Shown: positions 33,744-44,880, counted from the first letter of the stretch. The stretch: 64,000 nt of DNA from Antedon bifida (GCA_963402885.1 OY727095.1:16621001-16685000), one strand, 5' to 3'. The notes: generated from the sequence alone by a model not told the origin. Numbers and translations: made by a program.

Positions 33744-34372
33744 GATATCACAGCTAATAGCAGCATGTTGTAACAATGTATAGATTATCAATAATGATTC
33801 TGATAGTACTACTACTGGTAAGAGGAATGAAGATATCACAGCTAATACCAATAGAAGCCTGTTGTAACAATGTATAGATTATCAATAATGATCTGATAGT
33901 ACTATATACTGGTAAGAGGAATGAAGATATCACAGCTAATAGCAGCATGTTGTAACAATGTATAGATTATCAATAATGATTCTGATAGTACTACTACTGG
34001 TAAGAGGAATGAAGATATCACAGCTAATAGCAGCATGTTGTAACAATGTATAGATTATCAATAATGATTCTGATAGTACTACTACTGGTAAGGGGATTGA
34101 AGATATCACAGCTAATAGCAGCATGTTGTAACAATGTATAGATTATCAATAATGATTCTGATAGTACTACTACTGGTAAGAGAAATGAAGATATCACAGC
34201 TAATAGCAGCATGTTGTAACAATGTATAGATTATCAATAATGATTCTGATAGTACTACTACTGGTAAGAGGAATGAAGATATCACAGCTAATAGCAGCAT
34301 GTTGTAACAATGTATAGATTATCTATAATGATTCTGATAGTACTACTACTGGTAAGAGGGATGAAATTATCA
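33744..34372. repeat. 88-bp satellite, about seven units
   Basis: The unit starts GATATCACAGCTAATAGCAG and includes CATGTTGTAACAATGTATAG, ATTATCAATAATGATTCTGA and TAGTACTACTACTGGTAAGA. Units are nearly identical. The 62-64-codon frames on the minus strand recur every 88 bp and are translations of the repeat. Confidence 0.95.
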
Positions 34373-34987
34373 CAACAGGAGAAACCATATATTATGGACT
34401 GTCTAGAATATTAGGTACCCTTGTGACAGATTGCACTCCCTATAATATAACACTAATAACTATCTATTATAGGTGAAACAATATATTATGGACTGTCTAG
34501 AATATTAGGTACCCCTGTGACAGATTGCACCCCCTATAATATAATAGTAATAACTATCTATTATAGGGGAAACAATATATTATGGACTGTCTAGAATATT
34601 AGGTACCCTTGTGAGAGATTGCACCCCCTATAATATAACAGTAATAACTATCTATTATAGGTGAAACAATATATTATGGACTGTCTAGAATATTAGGTAC
34701 CCTTGTGACAGATTGCACCCCCTATAATATAATAGTAATAACTATCTATTATAGGGGAAACAATATATTATGGACTGTCTAGAATATTAGGTACCCTTGT
34801 GACAGATTGCACCCCCTATAATATAACAGTAATAACTATCTATTATAGGTGAAACAATATATTATGGACTGTCTAGAATATTAGGTACCCTTGTGAGAGA
34901 TTTCACCCCCTATAATATAACAGTAATAACTATCTATTACAGGGGAAACAATATATTATGGACTGTCTAGAATATTAGGTATCCTTG
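34373..34987. repeat. 94-bp satellite, block 1
   Basis: The unit reads GGTGAAACAATATATTATGG, ACTGTCTAGAATATTAGGTA, CCCTTGTGACAGATTGCACC, CCCTATAATATAACAGTAAT and AACTATCTATTATA. Unit starts at 34472, 34566, 34660, 34754, 34848 and 34942 are exactly 94 bp apart. The block is interrupted at 34987 by a transposon. Confidence 0.95.
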
Positions 34988-35618
34988 ACCCCATTTACAC
35001 TTACGATTTGGGTCGGCCCTGGGTCGGCAATTGATAAGTGTAAATACTCCAAAAAGTTAGGCCGGCCCTGGGCCGGACGCAGATCTGGGCCACTTCTCCA
35101 GGTAGGTTCAGGAGCGGCTTTTACGTTTGGGCCGGCTTACGCAGTGAACCGTGAACAACGTTTGACCTTTTTATGAGGTTGTTGTTATGACTATCCGACA
35201 TTCTCAGTACATACCTTCCTCCTTTTCGGGCTACAATTTGTTTTCTTCATCATTTATATAGTTAAATTTATTTTCAGACATCATCTTTCAATAAAGTATT
35301 CCTCCGCTTGTTTCGCATATACATAAAATACAGCCATATTATTATATATAAAACAGTGGGGTTCATTTTGTTTTTAATGGGACAAAAAACAACAATACAG
35401 TATCAATATAAAACGGTCGGTTCGTGCGGAGAGTTGAATTGACGATTGAGAGAGAAAAATGTAAACAAACTGTACTTCGTATCCCAGCATGCAATGGTAC
35501 TTCCGATAAAATTATTTACGACCAGTAATCTGCGTCGCTAGTGTAAACGCTCTGGGGCCGGCCTAAAAGGTAAATATTTGCAACCGGCCCTGGACCCAAA
35601 CGTAAGTGTAAATGGGGT
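34988..35618. mobile_element. 631-bp TIR element inside the satellite
   Basis: The ends ACCCCATTTACACTTACG and CGTAAGTGTAAATGGGGT are perfect inverses, and more GGGTC/GGCCGGCCC pairing follows inside. CCTTG flanks both sides (34983-34987 and 35619-35623) and occurs once in uninterrupted satellite units, so it is a 5-bp target duplication. The 63-codon frame at its left side has no recognisable product. The superfamily is unassigned. Confidence 0.85.
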
Positions 35619-35623
35619 CCTTG

Positions 35624-35954
35624 TGACAGATTGCACACCCTATAATATAACACTAATAACTATCTATTATAGGTGAAACAATATATTATGGACTGTCTAG
35701 AATATTAGGTACCCTCGTGACAGATTGCACACCCTATAATATAACAGTAATAACTATCTATTATAGGTGAAACAATATATTATGGACTGTCTAGAATATT
35801 AGGTACCCTTGTGACAGATTGCACCCCCTATAATATAACAGTAATAACTATCTATTACAGGTGAAACAATATATTATGGACTGTCTAGAATATTAGGTAC
35901 CCTTGTGACAGATTGCACATCCTATAATATAACACTAATAACTATCTATTATAG
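35624..35954. repeat. 94-bp satellite, block 2
   Basis: About three and a half further 94-bp units between the 631-bp element and the large palindromic element. Confidence 0.95.
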
Positions 35955-36069
35955 TAGGCATGTTAAGGTGCATATTTTAGGCAAATCCTTCAAATTGTGA
36001 TAATATTTTGAAACTTTGCACAGTTATTCATTAGGGTGTCAAAAACATGAAATGGAAGGGTTGCACAAA

Positions 36070-36640
36070 ATTTGGTCAGGGGAAAGCCGCCATTTTGGAT
36101 TTCAAAATGGCGGACCCCAAATTTTCACTTTTCAGGTATATCTCTGCTAAAAAGGCACCTAGAGTTCTGATTTTAGGTGCAAATTATATGGTAGTGGGGT
36201 CACCAAACATATTGGTATAACTAACATTTTGATTGCATGGCGGCCATGTTTGATTTCAAAATGGCGGACCCCAAATTTTCACTTTTCAGGTATATCTCTG
36301 CTAAAAAGGCACCTAGAGTTCTGATTTTAGGTGCAAATTATATGGTAGTGGGGTCACCAAACATATTGGTATAACTAACAATTTGATTGCATGGCGGCCA
36401 TGTTTGATTTCAAAATGGCGGACCCCAAATTTTCACTTTTCAGGTATATCTCTGCTAAAAAGGCACCTAGAGTTCTGATTTTAGGTGCAAATTATAATGG
36501 TAGTGGGGTCACCAAACATATTGGTATAACTAACATTTTGATTGCATGGCGGCCATGTTGGATTTCAAAATGGCGGACTTCAAATTTTCACTTTTCAGGT
36601 ATATCTCTGCTAAAGAGGCACCTAGAGTTCTGATTTTAGG
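36070..36640. repeat. Tandem of about 155 bp, left arm of the foldback element
   Basis: About 3.7 units with AAAATGGCGGACCCCAAATT, TTCACTTTTCAGGTATATCT, CTGCTAAAAAGGCACCTAGA and GGGGTCACCAAACATATTGG. The inverted counterpart is at 38800-39545. Frames of 80-115 codons here are repeat translations. Confidence 0.9.
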
Positions 36641-36762
36641 TGCAAATGATATGGTAATGGGTAACTTCTTTGATTGCATTGCCGCCGCCGGCCATTTTGA
36701 ACGTAGCTCAAACTGTACTGGCTTTACACTATTTGTTTATGTTCATAATTACATGCATTTAA

Positions 36763-37775
36763 CACAGACACTTATTGTAGGTCACATTTTCCCTGGAAAC
36801 CACACAGCTCTGTACATCGTAAATCACTCTTTCTGCATTTACAGCGTCCAAGATCACAGTCGGTGTGTCCAAAGCGAATTAAAACCTTTGTGACATCTGA
36901 GATGTGGAGCACTGTGGCGCAGTGGTTAGAGCATTGGACTTGCAATAAAGAGGTTGCTGGTTCAAGCCCGGTCGGTCACTGCAGTGTTGAGTCCTTAAGC
37001 AAGATTCTTTATCCACATTGTTCCTCCCCACCCGGATGATAGAAATGGGTACCGGTATGTAAAAAGTACTGGGAAGGTAAATCAGACTCGTTTGTGCAGG
37101 AGGAGTGGCGTACCCCCACAAACATACACACTTAGTGGAGTCTGGCTCAAACGCTAAAGAAATGGAGATGGGCACCACGGCCATTATCATTAGCTTAGGT
37201 CTCGACACTTTACCTTACAGACAATGACATCCTATCGAAAACTGAAGTCATTCATGGCATCTTTTTCCAAGTCGGGTTAAATTTAGCTTTACCTTTTCCT
37301 TGAACAGATGAAGTTGTATCACAACGGCTAAAGGAATGAAAGAACAAGTAAGCGGCTGATGCTTGTGGTCCAAGAGAAGAAACAATCTCGTGTATTGGGA
37401 TGTGCTTCCCCACTCCAAACTCGATCCAAAGCTCGTGGATCCTAGGTATTCTGTGGAAAGCTGACAATGCAATAACAATAACATCACTGTCTACAGTCTT
37501 GACAAGAATGCGCGGAAAAATGTCAGCGGCATGTTTAACATGAACAAACATACATTCATCTGCCTCTGTGTTGCATGGCATCAGCAGTTGTATATTTACA
37601 GACTGGTTTGTTACAGCTCTGTCTCCTAGAGACCCTACAAACATTCCGTGATTTGTGTCAACTTCGATCAGTGACACGACTAGATTTGTTTTTCGATAGA
37701 TAAATGACAGTTTAAAGTCTGGTACGCGTTCAAACCGCGTTTCTGGTGTAAGGAGGGTCGTTAAAGCCAGCGGGA
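36763..37775 (-). pseudogene. Transposon-associated protein relic, left arm copy
   Basis: Minus-strand counterpart of the right-arm relic. A 206-codon frame (37872-37252) reads EADECMFVHVKHAADIFPRI, VKTVDSDVIVIAL, HEIVSSLG and FFHSFSRCDTTSSVQGKGK. This pattern (EAD.RM..H, ..TVD.DV.V.A, H......LG, F...GCDT.S...GKGK) belongs to an uncharacterised family found in many copies in marine invertebrate and fish genomes, with a PIN-like acidic layout. It is then interrupted by the SINE. The Cys-rich end (GCCKCRKSDLRC pattern) is left at about 36890-36763. It is broken and not functional. Confidence 0.6.
36902..37200 (+). repeat. tRNA-derived SINE in the left arm of the foldback element
   Basis: The tRNA-like head TGGCGCAGTGGTTAGAGCAT has a B box GGTTCAAGCCC at 36959-36969. 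A body with GAAATGGGTACCGG and a 3' part with CATACACACTTAGTGGAGTC follow. It has no counterpart in the right arm, so it arrived after the arms were formed or replaced part of one arm. Confidence 0.8.
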
Positions 37776-38760
37776 GCATGCCCAACAATTGGACCACATT
37801 TTTTAGATTTGATGACAACAAATCAGAGTTGTTTTCATTTATTGTAACTGAAGTAGTAGAGAACATTGACACAAATCACGGAATGTTTGTAGGGTCTTTG
37901 GGAGACAGAGCTGTAACAAACCAGTCTGTAAATATACAACCGCTGATGCAATGTAACATAGAAGAGGCAGATGAACGTATGTTTGTTCATGTTAAACTTG
38001 CCGCTGAAATTTTCCACGCATTGTCAAGACTGTACACAGTGATGTTGTTGTCAGCTTTCCACAGAATACCTGGCATCCACAAGCTTCTGATCGAGTTTGG
38101 AGTGGGGAAGCACTTGAAGTACATCCCAATACACGAGATTGTTTCTTCTCTTGGATCACAAGCATCAGCCGCTTACTTGTTCTTTCATACCATTAGCGGT
38201 TGTGATAGAACTTCTGTTTAAGGAAAAGGTAAAGCTACATTTGACGAGACTTTGAAAAAGATGCCATGTATTACTCCAGTTTTTGAGAGGATGTCATTGT
38301 CTGTAGGGCATGTTAGTGAAACAGACACAGATTATCTAGAACAGTTTGTTGTAAGTATATCTACTGCAGAACATTTAATGATGCAATACGATATCTTTTT
38401 ACAACAAGAGAAAGACTATTGAAAATATCCCCCAACATCTGCGGCATTAAGAGAACATGTGAAACGGAAGCCAGGAAGTGGTACGACTGTCTAGATGCAT
38501 TCAGGGTTGGACAGGACCCAGCGAACTGGGGATAGAGGAAGGGCGGCAACAAATTTAGTCCAGCTTGGAGTTCATTGCTTGGAGAACTTTCAGATGTCAC
38601 AAAGGTTTTAATTCGCTTTGGACACACCGACTGTGATCTTGGATGCTGTAAATGCAGAAAGAGTGATTTACGATGTACAGAGCTGTGTGGTTTCCAGGGA
38701 AAATGTGACCTACAATAAGTGTCTGTGTTAAATGCATGTAATTATGAACATAAACAAATA
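37776..38760 (+). pseudogene. Transposon-associated protein relic, right arm copy
   Basis: The longer of the two mirror copies. The plus frame from 37778 reads DDNKSELFSFIVTEVVENID, NIEEADERMFVHVKLAAEI, a short deletion where the left arm has the TVDSDV strand, then HEIVSSLGSQASAAYLFFHT and GCDRT. A stop at 38219-38221 is followed by more of the family in shifted frames: LEQFVV, then PTSAALREHVKRKPGS, NKFSPAWSSL and a Cys-rich tail DLGCCKCRKSDLRCTELCGF near 38637-38700. The family is known from genome annotation as an uncharacterised, repeat-associated protein. No transposase catalytic core was recognised. Confidence 0.6.
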
Positions 38761-38799
38761 GTGTAAAGCCAGTACGGGTTGAGCTACATTCAAAATGGC

Positions 38800-39545
38800 C
38801 GCCATGCAATCAATGACGTTATACTAATATGTTTGTTGACCTCAATATTATATTATACTTTGTAGGCCTACCTAAAATTATAACTGTAGGTACCGCACTG
38901 AAACATTTTGAGTTCGCCATTTTGAAATTCAAAATGACCGCCATGCAATAAAAATGTCAGTTAAATACCAATATGTTTGGTTACCCATTACCATATAATT
39001 GGCACCTAAAATCAGAACTCTGTACCTTTTTAGCAGAGATACCTGAAAAGTAACAATTTGAAGTCCGCCATTTTGAAATCCAAAATGGCCGCCGTGCAAT
39101 CAAAATGTTAGTTATACCAATATGTTTGGTGACCCCATTAACATATAATTTGCACCTAAAATCAGAACTCTAGGTGCCTTTTTAGCAGAGATATACCTGA
39201 AAAAAGGAAATTTGAAATCCCCCATTTTGAAATCCAACATGGCCGCCATGGAATCAAAATGTTAGTTATACCAGTATGTTTGGTGACCCCACTACCATAT
39301 AATTTGCACCTAAAATCAGAACTCTAGGTGCCTCTTTAGCAGAGAAATACCTAAAAAGTGAAAATTTGAAGTCCGCCATTTTGAAATCCAAAATGGCCGC
39401 CATGCAATTAAAATGTTAGTTATACCAATATGTTGGGTGACCCCATTACCATATAATTTGCACCTAAATTCAGAACTCTAGGTGCCTATTTAGCAGAGAT
39501 ATACCTGAAAAGTGAACAATTTGGGTCCGCCATTTTGAAATCCAA
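38800..39545. repeat. Tandem of about 155 bp, right arm of the foldback element
   Basis: About four and a half units, inverse of those at 36070-36640, more diverged from one another than the left-arm set. Confidence 0.9.
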
Positions 39546-39675
39546 AATGGCGGCTTTCTCCTGACCAAATTTTGTGCAACCCTTCCATTTCATATTTTTG
39601 ACACCCTAATGAAAAACTGTGAAAAGTTTCAGAATGTTATCACAATTTGAAGGATTGGGTCACTTAACAGGCCTA

Positions 39676-41135
39676 CTATTATAGGTGAAACAATATATTA
39701 TGGACTGTCTAGAATATTAGGTACCCTTGTGACAGAATATTAGGTACCCTTGTGACAGATTGCACATCCTATAGTATAACAGTAATAACTATCTATTATA
39801 GGGGAAACAATATATTATGGACTGTCTAGAATATTAGGTATCCTTGTGACAGATTGCACCCCCTATAATATAACAGTAATAACTATCTATTATAGGGGGT
39901 GAATATATTATGGACTGTCTAGAATATTAGGTACCCTTGTGACAGATTACACACCCTATAATATAACAGTAATAACTATCTATTACAGGGGAAACAATAT
40001 ATTATGGACTGTCTAGAATATTAGGTACCCTTGTGACAGATTACACACCCTATAATATAACAGTAATAACTATCTATTACAGGGGAAACAATATATTATG
40101 GACTGTCTAGAATATTAGGTACTCTTGTGACAGATTGCACCCCCTATAATATAACAGTAATAACTATCTATTACAGGTGAAACAATATATTATGGACTGT
40201 CTAGAATATTAGGTACCCTTGTGACAGATTGCACCCCCTATATTATAACAGTAATAACTATCTATTATAGGGGAAACAATATATTATGGACTGTCTAGAA
40301 TATTAGGTACCCTTGTGAGAGATTGCACACCCTATTATAACAGTAATAACTATCTATTATAGGTGAAACAATATATTATGGACTGTCTAGAATATTAGGT
40401 ACCCTTGTGACAGATTGCACCCCCTATAATATAACAGTAATAACTATCTATTACAGGTGAAACAATATATTATGGACTGTCTAGAATATTAGGTACCCTT
40501 GTGACAGATTGCACCCCCTATAATATAACAGTAATAACTATCTATTATAGGGGAAACAATATATTATGGACTGTCTAGAATATTAGGTACCCTTGTGACA
40601 AATTGCACATCCTATAATATAACACTAATAACTATCTATTATAGGGGAAACAATATATTATGGACTGTCTAGAATATTAGGTACCCTTGTGACAAATTGC
40701 ACCCCCTATAATATAACACTAATAACTATCTATTATAGGGGAAACAATATATTATGGACTGTCTAGAATATTAGGTATCCTTGTGACAGATTGCACCCCC
40801 TATAATATAACAGTAATAATTATCTATTATAGGGGAAACAATATATTATGGACTGTCTAGAATATTAGGTACCCTTGTCAGAGATTGCACCCCCTATAAT
40901 ATAACAGTAATAACTATCTATTACAGGGGAAACAATATATTATGGACTGTCTAGAATATTAGGTACCCTCGTGACAGATTGCACACCCTATATTATAACA
41001 GTAATAACTATCTATTATAGGTGAAACAATATATTACGGACTGTCTAGAATATTAGGTACCCTCGTGACAGATTGCACACCCTATATTATAACAGTAATA
41101 ACTATCTATTATAGGGGAAACCATATATTACGGAC
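39676..41135. repeat. 94-bp satellite, block 3
   Basis: About fifteen units, mostly exact in length, with variants at a few fixed positions (GGGG/GGTG at the start, CACC/CACA and TATAATATAA/TATTATAA). One unit near 39725 has a short internal duplication. The block ends about 240 bp before the ubiquitin exon. Confidence 0.95.
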
Positions 41136-41373
41136 TGTCTAGACTATTAGGTATTAGGTACTAGGTCTTGGCAGGTCTTGGTATTTAGGAGGACCCGTTT
41201 ATACGTCCATAAGATGTGATAATTGCCATTGAAAAAATATATATCTAATCTAATGTGGTCAGCAACATATAATTTTTTTTAAATTTTAAGATTGTTAATT
41301 TTAAATTTAATTGTTATTTTATTAGCATCATAACAAAGTAGATAATGGAGTATCTCTTTTAAGATATACATAC

Positions 41374-41853
41374 CACCAGCTCTGCAACGGAGTACCAAAT
41401 TAAGGGTTGACGGATTCTGAATGTTGTAGTCAGACAGTGTTTGATGATCTTTAAGCTGGTTTCCAGCAAAGATAATTTGTTGCTGATCTGGTGGAATTCC
41501 CAGTTTATCTTGAATCTTAGCTTTCACATTCTCAATGGTGTTTGATGGTTCAACCTCAAGTGTGATTTCTTTTCCAGTGAGTGTTTTAACAAAAATCTCC
41601 ATGCCACCTAGGATAGGGAACAGCAAGTGAAGAGTTGACTTATCCTGGACGTTGTAGTATGACAGTGTTCGGTAATTTTCAAGCTGCTTTCCAGCCAAGA
41701 TAAGTCGATAACTATCTGGTGGAATACCCTCTTTATCCTGAATCTTAGCTTTCACATTCTCAATGGTGTCTGATGCTTCAACCTCAAGTATGATGTTCTT
41801 TCGAGTTACTGTTTGCAACAAAATCTCCATGCCACCTCTCGGCACAAAAGGCT
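41374..41853 (-). CDS. Two degenerate ubiquitin domains in tandem (exon)
   Basis: A 480-nt exon with acceptor TCTATCATCAG and donor GTATGT, phase 1 at both ends. It codes two 76-78-residue ubiquitin folds. Domain 1 starts [11 protein letters not shown] and keeps [21 protein letters not shown]44, K48 and a GG, but has Q at 6 and D at 63. Domain 2 starts [20 protein letters not shown] and keeps K6, K11, K27, K29, K33 and I44, but has N at 48, N at 63 and N at 68, ending LRCRAGG. Both thus lack K63, and only domain 1 keeps K48. The reading frame continues past the second GG through the splice donor, so this is not a polyubiquitin gene but ubiquitin-like modules inside a larger protein. Confidence 0.85.
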
Positions 41854-42455
41854 CTGATGATAGACAAAAATAAGACTTTAAAATTTTCCTAATATTTATA
41901 TCAAGGCCATATTTTGCTAAGATCAGATTTTAATATCTTGTAACATAATGAAAATTATAATTAAAATAACATCAATAAAAATCTCTTAATAATTTTTTAA
42001 TCCAACACTTTCTGATAAATGAAAAACAATTGTACATTTTTATATATAAAAAGAATAGGTATACTTAGTGCTGGTGCTGTGGGGTTGGGGGGGGGGGGGG
42101 GGTGGGTTGGGGTTTGTTAAGGAATGTTCATAATTTATGTAATTGAAATACTAGCTTGCGTTTCCAAGAAATAGCAGCTGTGGGGTGAAGGATGTTGAAG
42201 ACACTATTCTTTTATACACAGATATAATGTATCTCATTCTATTATCATATTGTATTAGTATTTATATATGTTGTATATTTCGATCTTGAAATAAATTTTC
42301 TAATTTATATGAAATTTTCTATAAACTTGCATGTTTAAATGTTATACTGTACAAAGTATTTAATTATCTGTTCAATCAGTGATTTTAACCTTAACCAATG
42401 AAAAGACACGACCACGATTAGCAGACAGCAACTACATACCTGTACCCAGCAAAAT
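41854..42455. other. Intron sequence; poly-G tract at 42089-42102
   Basis: AT-rich intron DNA with a G-rich run (14 G then GTGGGTTGGGG) that could form G-quadruplex on the plus strand. No exon seen. Confidence 0.5.
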
Positions 42456-42570
42456 AGCTACCACATATTTCGGTGTACAAGTCACACCTGTGTACAAGTC
42501 GCACCCATAACGCAGACTGAAATATTAGTATTTTTTATGTAGTATAAGACGCACTTATTTCTAGGCCGAA
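42456..42570. repeat. Probable MITE fragment with GTACAAGTCGCACC words
   Basis: GTGTACAAGTCACACCTGTG, TACAAGTCGCACC and GTATAAGACGCACTTATTT resemble ends of a common short DNA transposon. Complete termini are not visible. GT/AG signals here would outline a 77-nt exon that breaks the gene frame, so it is not used. Confidence 0.35.
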
Positions 42571-42994
42571 ATTAAAACATTTAACAATCAAAACAATGGT
42601 ATTTTAATAATAAAACAATCATATTTGAGACAAATTTATTAGAATCAAATGATATAATTTTGTTTGATTGCCTTTACTTTATTACATCGTAATCAGTCTC
42701 GAGTGAATGTTCAATGAAAAGGGAAATCCCCACATTTTTTCAGTTACGATGCACTGTGTGGTAGGGCTAGCCTATGTCTATAAGTGACTTTAATTTTTTA
42801 TATTATTTAAATATATACCTTGTTATTGTGTGTATGACCATTATATAAAATCAATCCAAATGATGTTCAGTTTTTTGGGCTGATAATGAACCAGGAATAT
42901 CATGGTACGTACAGTATATGAAAACCTTTCCTATTTCCATATGCATGCATACAGCAGAGGCTAGTAGTCTGTAAGATGTAGAGAGAACAAGAAT

Positions 42995-43275
42995 ACAGGT
43001 CAACCCGTACCAATACCAACTCGTACCCACCAACTCGTACCCAAATTTTGGCTTACTTGTACTCAAAATTTTGGCTCACCCATACCCATCATTGGCTGAC
43101 CCGTACCCATCATTGGCTGGCCCGTACCCATGTTTAATGCTATTTAAAGTATATTTATATTACATTTAAACCCAGTTTTATTAATTTTTAGATACCAATC
43201 ATAATGGTCGATACTATAATGGCAAAAACTACTGACCTAAAAAGTAGAATATATGTACAGACACGTACGGGGGGT
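42995..43275. mobile_element. GGGTAC-word element (family G), left part of a second copy
   Basis: From GAATACAGGTCAACCCGTAC the word array and the following unique part (TATTTAAAGTATATTTATAT, TTAGATACCAATCATA, AATGGCAAAAACTA) match 12559-12840. Similarity ends near the ACACGTACG word. The right terminus is not found. Confidence 0.75.
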
Positions 43276-43344
43276 GGGGGCACACGCGATCATAGAGAGA
43301 AAATGCATTTTATGGTGTTCGAGATCACTAACGCAGTCTGATTC

Positions 43345-43945
43345 ATCTGTAAAGGGTCTTGCACACCTGTTAGTTCACAGTTCCGAACTTCAGGGTGGCG
43401 AAAGTATTTTTCCCAAAGACTTTCTCTGAAAATCCGAGAGAGGGCGTCCTCTTTCGTCCCATTGTGTAGGGGGGAGCATTATGCATCTCTCTGCGCTCGC
43501 CTTTTGAATGAACATTTTAATATGCTGCGCTTTCCGAATGAATTGCCGATTCTTACAAAGGGAGGATATCGCCTTGTTGTAACTACGAATACGCCTTTTT
43601 CACGAAACGGAAGACATCTTCGATCGATGACGAACAATGCCGTGCAACGAAGCGTAACCAACAGAAATAACATAACGTTTTCAGGACACCATGTTAATTA
43701 AAAAATCGTAACTCTTCAACGGAGGATCGTATAAGAAAAAAAATTACTGTAAAACGTTCTTAAAAGATTTTCCTATATCACTGTGTGATTTTTTCACTGC
43801 TTAAAATCTATCGAAAAAAACACAACAGTGTATAAGCATAGGCTGAAAATGCTATGTTATTTCTGTTGGTTAAGCTTTGTTGCACGGCATTGTTTGTCAT
43901 CGATCGAAGATGTCTTCCGTTTCGTGAAAAAGGCGTATTGGTCCG
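43345..43945. mobile_element. Fold-back segment with arms of about 90 bp and a Harbinger-like end
   Basis: 43587-43675 (ACGAATACGCCTTTTTCACG ... ACAGAAATAACATAA) is inverted at 43852-43939, separated by about 175 bp. Near 43350 is AAAGGGTCTTGCACACCTGTTAG, similar to the terminus of the 16449 MITE. The matching outer right end is not found. The frame at 43462-43701 overlaps the left arm and is not called. Confidence 0.55.
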
Positions 43946-44639
43946 CGGCGGCGTGAGCTGAGCCAACTTCTAAAAATAGAAGAATTGTAACTTTAATTAA
44001 TTCGTACAAAGGGACACCGCCCGGGTAGTGCGTAACTGTACACGCTTTGGCCCTTGTAACTTGATACAGTCTAGATATCGACGCTTGGACCACAATGAAA
44101 ATAAGTTCGAATCGTTCACCTTTGTTCCCGGCCTCAAACCCCTCCCCCGCTCATTGCGCACGCGCCTAATATTCCTCCTCTACTACTACTACTAGGCCTA
44201 GTACTAGTACCAGATAGAGAGTACTACTACTCTAGACTATTTATATCGGTTATCCGTGGGTCTCTTATTTTATAGCAAAAATATCGCAGTATAGCCTAAA
44301 TACAGTATTATTATTATACAGTAATAGTAGGTTAAATGATGTTGCACCTTCTTTTTTTTGGACATGATGAATAGTGTGTGTCACGACGGTGGAGGCAGCA
44401 AGCAAATCAAACTTGTTTACACGCATATTAACCGATAGTTCGCACACGCGCGCGCTGTTGGATGTATCATATCTGTACAACAACAGCACGTGTGCTTTAT
44501 TTTGTCTAGACAATTCCAAATATTAAACGTGTCTGTTGAGCTATCGTATTTCGGTAATAAAACTGACTGTTATTGTCAGGCGTGTATCTCTAAATCTTCT
44601 CAACATAACATTGTATAACTTTATCAGAAGATTGACCTC
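43946..44639. other. Intron sequence, no feature recognised
   Basis: Contains a CTACTACTACTACTAGGCCT tract near 44180 and an 84-codon minus-strand frame without motif. Confidence 0.4.
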
Positions 44640-44880
44640 TATCTGAAGATGTCAAAATAAGGTTTTCGGTCGCGTCCGAGTTGCGCAGCGTAAGTTAGGC
44701 GCAATTTTATGAATTTTAAAGATTGATCATAGATTAAAAACCAAAAGTCATTTTGTATTGAAACTTGGTGAAAATTTAAGTCATATCAAGCGCAAACTTT
44801 CTATAAATGACAGGTTGCGCAGAAAGTTACGCGTGCACGCGCGTTTAAAATTTCAAATAGTGCACCATTTTAAAACTGCA
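44640..44880 (-). mobile_element. Fragment of a family C-like hairpin element, reversed
   Basis: GCGCAAACTTTCTATAAATG, CAGAAAGTTACGCGTGCACG and CGCGTTTAAAATTTC are close to the reverse of 6520-6600 in the family C element. The terminal hairpins are not preserved. Confidence 0.5.

Larger units (their letters stand above)
35955..39675. mobile_element. 3.7-kb near-palindromic (foldback) element in the satellite
   Basis: The left end TAGGCATGTTAAG and the right end CTTAACAGGCCTA are inverse, and the arms continue to mirror each other almost to the centre near 37775. Each arm has, from outside in, a tandem of about 155 bp rich in AAAATGGCGGCCAT words, a unique stretch with GTTTATGTTCATAATTACAT, and a protein-coding relic. 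CTATTATAG flanks both ends (35946-35954 and 39676-39684) and occurs once in normal satellite units, giving a target duplication of 7-9 bp (the exact length is ambiguous by one or two bases). The left arm carries a SINE where the right arm has about 310 bp of relic sequence. Confidence 0.85.

Noticed and set aside
33754..34300. Four similar minus-strand frames of 62-64 codons in a row
   Set aside because: They recur exactly every 88 bp and are translations of the satellite, not a gene family.
36391..36893. Two plus-strand frames with MAAMFDFKMADPKFSLFRY-like text
   Set aside because: They translate the tandem of about 155 bp in the foldback element.
39676..41135. Regular direct repeats suggesting a CRISPR-like array
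   Set aside because: The 94-bp units are contiguous with no unique spacers, and the context is eukaryotic.
42436..42514. Possible 77-nt exon with AG and GTATGT borders upstream of the ubiquitin exon
   Set aside because: It breaks the phase and consists of GTACAAGTCGCACC repeat text typical of a MITE.
43462..43701. 79-codon plus-strand frame and its minus-strand partner
   Set aside because: It overlaps one arm of the inverted pair; the reading in both strands reflects CG-rich repeat DNA and no known motif is seen.
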